Source: Flavisolibacter longurius (GTDB lineage: Bacteria; Bacteroidota; Bacteroidia; Chitinophagales; Chitinophagaceae). Taken from it: a stretch of DNA of 64,000 bases. The notes beneath the pieces were generated by a model. It worked only from the letters and a program-made list of their open reading frames with translations. It did not search any database and was not told the DNA's origin. Shown here in pieces: positions 17,526-24,636 of the stretch. The DNA is taken from the NCBI GenBank assembly GCA_014163555.1, contig JACJGO010000009.1, positions 62,001-126,000 of the forward strand. Direction: 5' to 3'. Within the stretch, counting starts at the first letter, position 1. The number at the start of each line of letters is the position of its first letter. The position numbers were made by a program, and so were the translations under genes.

Positions 17526-17538
17526 TTCCAGTTTTTTA

Positions 17539-17546
17539 CAAAAGTA
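17539..17546 (-). promoter_or_regulatory. TAnnTTTG promoter box before the methyltransferase gene
   Basis: TACTTTTG on the minus strand, 13 bases upstream of the methyltransferase start. Confidence 0.5.
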
Positions 17547-17592
17547 AATGCTTCAAGCCTGCAAACACGGCAACTCTTATGCCCGAAAGCCG

Positions 17593-17600
17593 TATTTTTG
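17593..17600 (+). promoter_or_regulatory. TAnnTTTG promoter box before glmM
   Basis: TATTTTTG followed 20 bases later by the GTG start of glmM. Confidence 0.55.
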
Positions 17601-17620
17601 CCCTCCTTAAAAATGTATTT

Positions 17621-19015
17621 GTGGCACTGATAAAGAGCATTTCCGGCATCAGGGGAACCATCGGAGGTAAACCTGGTGAGGCCTTAACCGCTATCGACAT
17701 TGTAAAATTTTCCACTGCTTTTGGAAGCATTATTGCCGAAACCCGTGAAGACAAAACTGTACCGGCTAAAATTGTAATCGGTCGCGATGGCCGCATCAGT
17801 GGCAGCATGGTCAGCAACCTCGTTGTTTCTTCCCTGGTAAGCATAGGCATTGATGTCATCAACCTCGGACTTTCTACCACACCCACAGTAGAAATTGCTA
17901 CAAAAGCCGAAGGAGCGAATGGAGGTATCATCATTACCGCCAGCCATAATCCGAAAGAATGGAATGCGCTGAAATTGCTCAACGGCGATGGAGAATTTAT
18001 TGATGCAGCAGTCGGCGCCGAAGTTCTGAGCCGTGCCCAGAAAGAAGAAATAACCTTTGCAACGGTGGAGAAGCTGGGAAGCGTAAGCACCAACGATACT
18101 TACCTGCAAAAACACATTGACCTGGCGTTGGAATACCCGCTGGTGAATACAGAAGCCATTCAAAAACGTGGCTTTAAAGTAGTGGTGGATGCCATCAATT
18201 CAACCGGCGCTCTTGTGGTACCGCAACTGCTGAAAGCACTGGGAGTGGCTGAAGTGATTGTCATCAATGACGACGTCAGTGGCCGTTTTGCCCACAACCC
18301 CGAGCCACTGCCCGAACACCTGACGTCTTTAAGTAATGAGGTAGTAAAGCAGAATGCTGATTTCGGTATTGCTGTTGACCCTGACGTGGATCGTCTTTGT
18401 TTTGTTTGCGAAGACGGCAGCATGTTTGGCGAAGAATATACGCTGGTAGCAGTAGCGGATTATGTGCTGAGCAAACGCAAAGGCAACACGGTGAGCAACA
18501 TGAGCAGCACCAAGGCGCTGAAAGAAATTACGCAGAAAAACGGTGGCGAATACCATCCGTCCGCCGTAGGTGAGGTAAACGTGGTAAAGAAAATGAAAGC
18601 AGTGAATGCAGTGATTGGTGGCGAAGGCAACGGCGGCATCATTGTTCCGGATTTTCATTACGGACGGGATGCGCTGATCGGTATTGCGTTGTTTCTTTCG
18701 CATTTTGCCAACTTCAGCAAAGGATTGAAATCATTCCGTGGCAATTACCCGGATTATTTTATTTCGAAGAACAAGATCGAACTGGAAAATGGCGTGAACG
18801 TACAGGCCATTTTTGATAAGATCAGATCCAAATACAAAAACAACCCGATCAACACGGAAGATGGTTTGAAGATTGAGTTTGACACAGACTGGGTTCACCT
18901 GCGTACGTCTAACACCGAACCAATCATCCGTATTTATGCGGAAAGCAATTTTGAAACCACCGCCAACAACATTGCCAAGCGACTGATGGCGGATATCAAA
19001 GAGTTGAAAGAGTAG
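17621..19015 (+). CDS. glmM: phosphoglucosamine mutase
   Basis: 464 residues from a GTG start (MALIKSISGIRGT), which matches the usual N-terminus and leaves room for the promoter box; the frame stays open upstream to an ATG at 17579 that precedes that box. The phosphoserine loop is TASHNPKEWN with Ser at 108; the metal loop DPDVDRL, the sugar loop EGNGGII and the phosphate loop RTSNTEPIIRIY follow in order. It makes glucosamine-1-phosphate for UDP-GlcNAc, the precursor of peptidoglycan and LPS. The acidic EGNGG loop separates it from the mutase at 9225. Confidence 0.88.
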   Translation: MALIKSISGIRGTIGGKPGEALTAIDIVKFSTAFGSIIAETREDKTVPAKIVIGRDGRISGSMVSNLVVSSLVSIGIDVINLGLSTTPTVEIATKAEGANGGIIITASHNPKEWNALKLLNGDGEFIDAAVGAEVLSRAQKEEITFATVEKLGSVSTNDTYLQKHIDLALEYPLVNTEAIQKRGFKVVVDAINSTGALVVPQLLKALGVAEVIVINDDVSGRFAHNPEPLPEHLTSLSNEVVKQNADFGIAVDPDVDRLCFVCEDGSMFGEEYTLVAVADYVLSKRKGNTVSNMSSTKALKEITQKNGGEYHPSAVGEVNVVKKMKAVNAVIGGEGNGGIIVPDFHYGRDALIGIALFLSHFANFSKGLKSFRGNYPDYFISKNKIELENGVNVQAIFDKIRSKYKNNPINTEDGLKIEFDTDWVHLRTSNTEPIIRIYAESNFETTANNIAKRLMADIKELKE

Positions 19016-19016
19016 A

Positions 19017-19198
19017 CCCCCTGTCCCCAGCGGGGAACATAAGTGGGAGTTGCATTATTTATTGAAAGAATCTGTAAAGTAAACAGATCACTCAATAACA
19101 GAAGCGAAATAAACATATCCAAAGACCGAATGAAAGAAATGGTAGAAAATAAACAGGAAAGGATTAGCCTAAGTTCCCCCACCGGGGGACAGGGGGCC
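19017..19198. repeat. inverted CCCCCTGTCCCC repeats between glmM and the desulfurase gene
   Basis: The left arm CCCCCTGTCCCCAGCGGGGA (from 19017, one base after the glmM stop) and the right arm 19169-19198 are near complements about 130 bases apart. The right arm is in frame with the cysteine desulfurase and encodes its residues 14-23. From memory, 'CCCCCTG...GGGG' repeats are frequent between genes of this phylum. Confidence 0.75.
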
Positions 19199-20326
19199 GT
19201 TCGTATCTATTTCGACAACGCTGCCACCACCCGTCTTGATCCCGAGGTGTTGGAAGCGATGATGCCATACCTGACCGATCATTTCGGCAACCCTTCTTCT
19301 ATTTATTCCTACGGAAGAGAAACCCGCCTGGCCATTGAAAATGCCCGGAAATCGGTGGCGAAGATTTTGGGTGTTCATCCCCGCAATATTTTTTTCACCA
19401 GTGGCGGAACCGAAAGCAACAACACGGCCATTTCAACCTCCATCCGCGACCTCGGTTGTAACCATATTATCACATCGCCAATCGAACACCACGCCGTACT
19501 TCACACGGTAGAACATTACTGCAGTTGCAATAACATCACGCATTCCTTTGTCAAAATCACTGACACCGGCGCTGTTGATTATGCTGACCTTGAATTGCAG
19601 TTGAATCAATTAACGGAAGTTGGCAAGAAATGCCTGGTTTCGCTGATGCATGCCAACAACGAAATCGGTGTACTCCTCAGCATCAAAAAAGTGGGAGAGT
19701 TGTGCCAGACATACGGTGCCATTTTTCATTCCGACTGCGTGCAAACGGTTGGGCATTACCCGATCGATCTTTCCAAACTGGGTGTGCATTTTATTTCTGC
19801 GGCCAGTCATAAGTTTCATGGGCCCAAAGGTGTTGGTGTGTTGTATGTCAGTGACGATGTCACCATCAAACCTTTCATCTTCGGCGGCGGTCAGGAACGC
19901 AACATGCGGGCCGGTACGGAAAACGTTTACGGCATCGTGGGTTTTGCCAGGGCGCTGGAAATTTCCATGCGGGATTATGAAAAGGAAAGCCAGTACATCA
20001 AAGATCTGAAAGGCTACATGAAACAACGCCTGCAGGAGGCTATTCCTGGTGTAGGTTTTAATGATTGTCCCGAATCGTTGTACACCGTATTAAGCGTTTG
20101 TTTTCCGAAAACGGAAAAAAGCGATTTCCTTCTCATGAGCCTCGATATGGCCAATATCTGTGTATCGGGCGGAAGTGCCTGCAGCAGCGGTGCCAGCGTG
20201 GGTTCGCATGTGATCCAGGCCTTGCAAAAAGCAAACGACTGCACTACCATCCGTTTTTCCTTTAGCAAATACAACACAAAAGAAGAAGTGGACAGCGTAG
20301 TGGAAAGGCTGAAGGAACTTGTGTAA
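19130..20326 (+). CDS. cysteine desulfurase, IscS/NifS-like
   Basis: 398 residues if started at ATG 19130 (19139 also possible; the frame stays open to 19043). The conserved domain starts at IYFDNAATT (about 26-34). The PLP lysine lies in SASHKFHGPKGVG and the active Cys in SGGSACSSGAS, the longer loop of group I (IscS) enzymes. It removes sulfur from cysteine for Fe-S clusters or tRNA thiolation. It is separate from the suf operon, which has its own SufS, suggesting a role in tRNA modification. The N-terminal extension is largely made of an intergenic repeat. Confidence 0.85.
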   Translation: MKEMVENKQERISLSSPTGGQGAVRIYFDNAATTRLDPEVLEAMMPYLTDHFGNPSSIYSYGRETRLAIENARKSVAKILGVHPRNIFFTSGGTESNNTAISTSIRDLGCNHIITSPIEHHAVLHTVEHYCSCNNITHSFVKITDTGAVDYADLELQLNQLTEVGKKCLVSLMHANNEIGVLLSIKKVGELCQTYGAIFHSDCVQTVGHYPIDLSKLGVHFISAASHKFHGPKGVGVLYVSDDVTIKPFIFGGGQERNMRAGTENVYGIVGFARALEISMRDYEKESQYIKDLKGYMKQRLQEAIPGVGFNDCPESLYTVLSVCFPKTEKSDFLLMSLDMANICVSGGSACSSGASVGSHVIQALQKANDCTTIRFSFSKYNTKEEVDSVVERLKELV

Positions 20327-20327
20327 A

Positions 20328-20469
20328 GTCAATAGACAATTTGCTTTAAGCATTGTGCAAACCTGGTTCTTCATTTTCCACACCCTTTATCCGCCTAAAT
20401 ATATTTTATTACTTCAGGCAGTTTATACAACACTTTGCCTATTGCTGGTTGCTTATTGTCTATTGACAA
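20328..20469. repeat. 7-base repeats (TTGCCTA) upstream of glnS with a perfect inverted repeat
   Basis: gtcaatagacaat (20328-20340, two bases after the desulfurase stop) is a perfect 13-base complement of 20455-20467. The right block is five 7-base units at 20435-20469: TTGCCTA, TTGCTGG, TTGCTTA, TTGTCTA, TTGACAA. The unit is the reverse complement of the one found downstream of glnS at 22174. Confidence 0.85.
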
Positions 20470-20489
20470 TAGGCTTCGCCGACTTCAAC

Positions 20490-20497
20490 TATCTTTG
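20490..20497 (+). promoter_or_regulatory. TAnnTTTG promoter box before glnS
   Basis: TATCTTTG, 20 bases upstream of the glnS ATG. Confidence 0.6.
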
Positions 20498-20517
20498 TCC
20501 CGCTTTAAAAACTTGTC

Positions 20518-22179
20518 ATGACGGAAGAAAAGAGCCAGAATTTTATTGAGGAAATTATTGAGAACGACCTGAAAGAAGGAAAATATAAATCCATTGTCAC
20601 CCGTTTTCCGCCGGAGCCGAACGGCTACCTGCACATTGGCCATGCCACTTCCATCTGGCTGAATTTTGGCGTGGCAAAAAAATACGGCGGTTATACCAAT
20701 CTTCGCTTCGACGATACTAACCCATCTACGGAAGAAACCGAATATGTCGACAGCATTAAAGAAGATGTGCGCTGGCTGGGATACCAATGGGAAAACGAAC
20801 ATTATGCCTCTGATTATTTCGAACAATTATACCAGTTTGCTGTTCGCCTGATTCAAAAAGGGCTGGCCTATGTGGATGATTCTACCTCGGAAGAAATTGC
20901 TGCCATGAAAGGCACGCCAACGGAGCCCGGTAAAAACAGTCCTTACCGCGATCGCAGCGTTGAGGAAAACCTTCGCCTGTTTGAAGAAATGCGGGCCGGC
21001 AAGTACCCCGACGGTACCCATGTACTCCGCGCAAAGATCGATATGTCTTCGCCCAACATGATCATGCGTGATCCCATTCTTTACCGCATCAAGCATGCAC
21101 ATCACCACCGTACCGGTGATACCTGGTGTATTTATCCCATGTACGACATGGCGCATCCGCCCAGCGACAGCATCGAAGAGGTAACGCATTCGCTTTGTAC
21201 GATGGAGTTTGTGCCTCACCGCGAACTCTACGACTGGCTGCTGGAAAATATTGAATCCTTTCCTTCGCACCAATACGAATTTGCCCGCCGCAACCTCTCG
21301 TACACGGTGATGAGCAAACGTAAATTATTGCAACTGGTGCAGGAAGGCCATGTGGAAAGCTGGGACGATCCCCGCATGCCCACCATCAGTGGAATGCGCC
21401 GTCGTGGATACACGCCAGAAGCCATACGTGATTTCTGCGAACGCATTGGCGTGGCCAAACGCGACAACCTGGTGGACGTAGGCCTGCTGGAATTTTGTGT
21501 ACGGGAACACCTCAACAAAGTGGCCCTGCGCCGCATGGTGGTGTTTGATCCGCTGAAAGTGGTCATTACCAATTATACCGGTGACGTGGAAATGCTGGAA
21601 GGAGAGGACAATCCTGAAGACTCCGCCAGCCCTACCCGCGAAATTCCATTTGGAAAAGAACTTTACATCGAGCGGGAAGACTTTATGGAAAACCCGCCCA
21701 AGAAATATTTCCGTCTTTTTCCCGGTGGCATGGTGCGGTTGAAGTTTGCCTACATTATTCGTTGCGATGAAGCGGTGAAAGACGCAGACGGCAACATTAC
21801 AGAACTGCATTGTACGTATATTCCTGAGAGCAAAAGCGGCAGCGACACCTCCGGCATCAATGTAAAAGGCACTCTGCATTGGGTGGAAGTCACCAACGCC
21901 ATTACAGCCGAAGTACGCCTGTACGACCGCCTTTTCCGTGTGGAAGACCCCTCAAACGAAGAAGGTGATTATAAAGAATACGTAAATCCTGATTCATTAC
22001 AAGTCGTAAAAACGGCTTATGCGGAACCAGCGCTAAAGAGCGCTAAACTGGATGAACGTTACCAGTTTTTACGCAAGGGATATTTTACGCTTGATAACAA
22101 AGACACCTACAGCCGGCTTGTATTCAACCGTACGGTTACCTTGAAAGATGCCTGGGCGAAAGAGCAAAAGAAACAATAG
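20518..22179 (+). CDS. glnS: glutamine-tRNA ligase
   Basis: 553 residues. The class I signature PPEPNGYLHIGHA lies near 30-42, LRFDDTNPSTEE near 63-74 (Gln-specific rather than Glu-specific context) and VMSKRKL, the KMSKS equivalent, from about 264. The C-terminal beta-barrel anticodon domain is complete. It charges tRNA-Gln directly. The final Gln codon and the TAG stop lie inside a CAATAGG repeat. Confidence 0.95.
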   Translation: MTEEKSQNFIEEIIENDLKEGKYKSIVTRFPPEPNGYLHIGHATSIWLNFGVAKKYGGYTNLRFDDTNPSTEETEYVDSIKEDVRWLGYQWENEHYASDYFEQLYQFAVRLIQKGLAYVDDSTSEEIAAMKGTPTEPGKNSPYRDRSVEENLRLFEEMRAGKYPDGTHVLRAKIDMSSPNMIMRDPILYRIKHAHHHRTGDTWCIYPMYDMAHPPSDSIEEVTHSLCTMEFVPHRELYDWLLENIESFPSHQYEFARRNLSYTVMSKRKLLQLVQEGHVESWDDPRMPTISGMRRRGYTPEAIRDFCERIGVAKRDNLVDVGLLEFCVREHLNKVALRRMVVFDPLKVVITNYTGDVEMLEGEDNPEDSASPTREIPFGKELYIEREDFMENPPKKYFRLFPGGMVRLKFAYIIRCDEAVKDADGNITELHCTYIPESKSGSDTSGINVKGTLHWVEVTNAITAEVRLYDRLFRVEDPSNEEGDYKEYVNPDSLQVVKTAYAEPALKSAKLDERYQFLRKGYFTLDNKDTYSRLVFNRTVTLKDAWAKEQKKQ

Positions 22180-22201
22180 GCAATAGGCAATTGACAATAC
22201 G
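22174..22201. repeat. 7-base repeat CAATAGG across the glnS stop
   Basis: Four units, CAATAGG, CAATAGG, CAATTGA, CAATACG. The first contains the last sense codon CAA and the stop TAG of glnS. Confidence 0.85.
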
Positions 22202-22207
22202 TACGGA

Positions 22208-22984
22208 ATGGTAATCGAGTGGATGGATATTTTGCTGCTTTGTATAGCGGCTTTTCTCGCAGGTTTTGTGGATGCGATTGTGGGCGGCGGCGGGCTGATT
22301 CAGCTTCCAGCTGCCCTCGTTATATTACCCCATTTGCCGGTAGCCTCCGTCATTGGTTCCTTGAAGATTCCTGCCTTTAGTGGAACGGCCATTGCGGCCT
22401 GGCAGTACAGCAAAAAGGTTAGCATCAACTGGATCTTACTGGCAGTGGTCTGCACCCTTGCTTTTCTTGCATCGTACAGTGGCTCTTACCTGCTTTCCCA
22501 TGTCAGCAACAGCTTTATGAAACCTGTGCTGGTAGTGGTATTGACGGCCGTGGCCATTTACACCTATACCAAAAAAGATTTCGGTCAGCACGATGAAGAG
22601 AAGGTACTCTCGAAACGGAAGCAATTGCAACTGGCTATTTTCATCAGCCTGGTGATTGGCTTTTATGATGGCTTTATCGGGCCCGGGGCCGGAAGTTTTT
22701 TTATACTCGCTTTTATTGCACTGCTCCACTTTGATTTTTTGCATGCATCGGCACATGCCAAAATGGTTAACCTCGCCACCAATCTTGGATCGGTAACGCT
22801 TTTTCTTGTCAAAGGTTTGTTGATCTGGAAGATTGCACTGCCAATGGCCGCCGCCAATATGCTGGGCGGTTTTCTGGGTGCACGACTGGCGATTGCCAAA
22901 GGAAACCGGTTTATCCGCACGTTTTTCCTGGTAGTGATCGTGGGAATTCTGCTACGCTTTTGTTACGATGTTTTTTTCCGGTAA
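22208..22984 (+). CDS. TauE/SafE (TSUP) family membrane transporter
   Basis: 258 residues, about seven to eight membrane helices. The family glycine motifs are present: AGFVDAIVGGGGLIQLPA near the N-terminus and the second-half repeat YDGFIGPGAGSFF. TSUP proteins export sulfite, sulfoacetate or related anions; the substrate is not readable from sequence. It starts 28 bases after glnS and may be co-transcribed. Confidence 0.88.
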   Translation: MVIEWMDILLLCIAAFLAGFVDAIVGGGGLIQLPAALVILPHLPVASVIGSLKIPAFSGTAIAAWQYSKKVSINWILLAVVCTLAFLASYSGSYLLSHVSNSFMKPVLVVVLTAVAIYTYTKKDFGQHDEEKVLSKRKQLQLAIFISLVIGFYDGFIGPGAGSFFILAFIALLHFDFLHASAHAKMVNLATNLGSVTLFLVKGLLIWKIALPMAAANMLGGFLGARLAIAKGNRFIRTFFLVVIVGILLRFCYDVFFR

Positions 22985-22995
22985 GAGAATGGGTT

Positions 22996-23232
22996 TTATC
23001 CCAATTCGTCTTTTTCCCGCTCCAGCCAAAAGCGGCGAAGTGCATTCAGCTGGTCAAAGTCAAGGCGGTCTTCCATTTCAGAGGTAAACGTGACGGTGTC
23101 GTCATAGGTAAAATGGGTGGCGGCACCATCCGAAGGTGTCATTGAAAAATTAAAGTGATGAGCATCCTGCTTTTTTACAACGACATGGGTGCCGTTTTCC
23201 AGCGTAAATTCAAATGGATAGTCGATTGCCAT
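22996..23232 (-). CDS. small conserved-looking protein of unknown function
   Basis: 78 residues, no signal peptide or membrane helix. An N-terminal part with beta-like alternation (YPFEFTLENGTHVVVKKQD) is followed by an acidic helical end (LDFDQLNALRRFWLEREKDEL). It stops 11 bases from the convergent TSUP gene. The family was not recognised; coding is supported by composition and a tight fit between neighbours. Confidence 0.6.
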   Translation of the reverse strand: MAIDYPFEFTLENGTHVVVKKQDAHHFNFSMTPSDGAATHFTYDDTVTFTSEMEDRLDFDQLNALRRFWLEREKDELG

Positions 23233-23283
23233 GGCTTTTGGTTTTTAGCAGAGCGAAAAATATCATGCCATCGGGAGGTGTGT

Positions 23284-23297
23284 GGTCAGTGGTCAGT
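23284..23297. repeat. two-unit 7-base repeat GGTCAGT
   Basis: GGTCAGT twice in tandem, in the gap between the small gene at 22996 and the acetyltransferase gene. It resembles the GGTGAGT units at 451 and 45641. Confidence 0.55.
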
Positions 23298-23333
23298 ATC
23301 TAAAAGGTCTGGCCTTTTACATGTTTTTGTTCA

Positions 23334-23930
23334 TTACTGAAAGCTTTCAGGTTTGGCCACGGCTTTTACTTGTAGGTGATGCATCTTTTTTCCCAACAGC
23401 ATTTTTTCACCGGCAGGTACAAAACCAATTCGCAGGTAGAGCCGTAATGCGGCCGGATTTGATTCCTCCACCAGCAAGCCAAGCGTTTGCTGTTGCCGGT
23501 ATACATATTCCTCAAGCAGGGATTGAAGCAGGCAGGAGCCGATTCCTTTGTCCCGATGCTCCGGCAATACCCCCAATGTGTCCAGATAAAATTCACCCGC
23601 AATCGTTTCGTCTTCAGGCAAAAGATTCCGGTGATACTGGCTCCTGATATAATCCAGAACCGGTTGGCGCAAGCGGTGCAGGTCAGCGCCGTTGTACACA
23701 TTTGCGGCAGCAACCACCTTTCCGTTTTCTTCCACCACCCAGCCATTTTGAAAGGAGTACTGATTGTTTTCACGTAAGGTAAAATAATTCATAAAGGCAG
23801 CGGCCTTTGCTTTAGTTTTCTCGCCAATAAAGGCAAATACAATTTCTTCCATGGCCAGCAGCAGGCAGGAGGCCATGGCTTCTGAATCGGCTTGGGTTGC
23901 TCTTCGTATGGTGCTGACAGTTGCAGCCAT
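23334..23930 (-). CDS. GNAT-family N-acetyltransferase
   Basis: 198 residues from ATG at 23930 (MAATVSTIRRATQADS), where the domain begins; the frame is open further upstream without domain content. The acetyl-CoA site is LDTLGVLPEHRDKGIGSCLL near 130-149, followed by LLVEESNPAALRLYLRIGF, the usual C-terminal GNAT strand-helix. The substrate is unknown. Confidence 0.82.
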   Translation of the reverse strand: MAATVSTIRRATQADSEAMASCLLLAMEEIVFAFIGEKTKAKAAAFMNYFTLRENNQYSFQNGWVVEENGKVVAAANVYNGADLHRLRQPVLDYIRSQYHRNLLPEDETIAGEFYLDTLGVLPEHRDKGIGSCLLQSLLEEYVYRQQQTLGLLVEESNPAALRLYLRIGFVPAGEKMLLGKKMHHLQVKAVAKPESFQ

Positions 23931-24001
23931 GCGTTTTGATTTCAAAGTTTGTATACGGAGAAAGAAACTGCCGTCTGTTGATGTCTTCTCTGTTCTAACT
24001 A

Positions 24002-24457
24002 TCAAAGGGACCAAATGTCTTCTTTAAAATTTGTACTGATGTGATACCCGCGGGCCAGAAAAGAATTTCTAAATCGTTCGGTTGTAAAGAAATCATAGAG
24101 TTCAGCATGGACTTTGTCGATCAATTGCTCTTTATTTAATCCACCATATCTATCCTCAGGCAAGGAAAACCAGGTAAACTGTTTGGGTTGAAACACGATA
24201 CGTGATACAGGAATTCCATTTTCAACGCCATGCTCATAGCCTACCAGGTAAGCAGTTGCCTGTGGCGGATCTGAAAAGGCAATCATATAGTCTGAAACGG
24301 GTTCAGTACGGTGCTCATGCTCGCAAAGAAAATGGAGCCATTCTTTTAGGGAACGAAACGGCGTCGTTATTTGCAGGCTTGGCCGAAACGGATGTTCGAT
24401 AATGCTTGAAGCGAATTCCACTCCTCTTATAATTCTGTCATTCGCGTTGTCGTCCAT
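24002..24457 (-). CDS. hypothetical cytosolic protein
   Basis: 151 residues without a signal peptide or membrane helix. It has aromatic-rich segments (FQPKQFTWFSLPEDRYGG) and an alpha/beta-looking C-terminus. No family was recognised. It sits between the acetyltransferase and the metalloprotease on the same strand, so a shared transcript is possible. Confidence 0.6.
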   Translation of the reverse strand: MDDNANDRIIRGVEFASSIIEHPFRPSLQITTPFRSLKEWLHFLCEHEHRTEPVSDYMIAFSDPPQATAYLVGYEHGVENGIPVSRIVFQPKQFTWFSLPEDRYGGLNKEQLIDKVHAELYDFFTTERFRNSFLARGYHISTNFKEDIWSL

Positions 24458-24580
24458 ACAGTTGTTTTGCAGTGAAAGAAAGAAATCAAAGATTTCAACA
24501 GTTGCTTTACAAGTCTTCTTGTCTCAATATAATTTATTTCACCGTAACGGACAATGCCGGAAATTCCATCGCATCTCAAA

Positions 24581-24614
24581 AAATAAAAAGCCCCTTGCTT
24601 TCGCAAAGGGCTTT
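24581..24614 (-). terminator. terminator after the metalloprotease gene
   Basis: Stem AAAGCCCCTTGC pairs with GCAAAGGGCTTT (one mismatch); on the minus strand it is followed by TTTTTATTTTTT. It sits 23 bases after the stop. Confidence 0.85.
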
Positions 24615-24636
24615 GAAACAAATTATCGCTTTGAGA

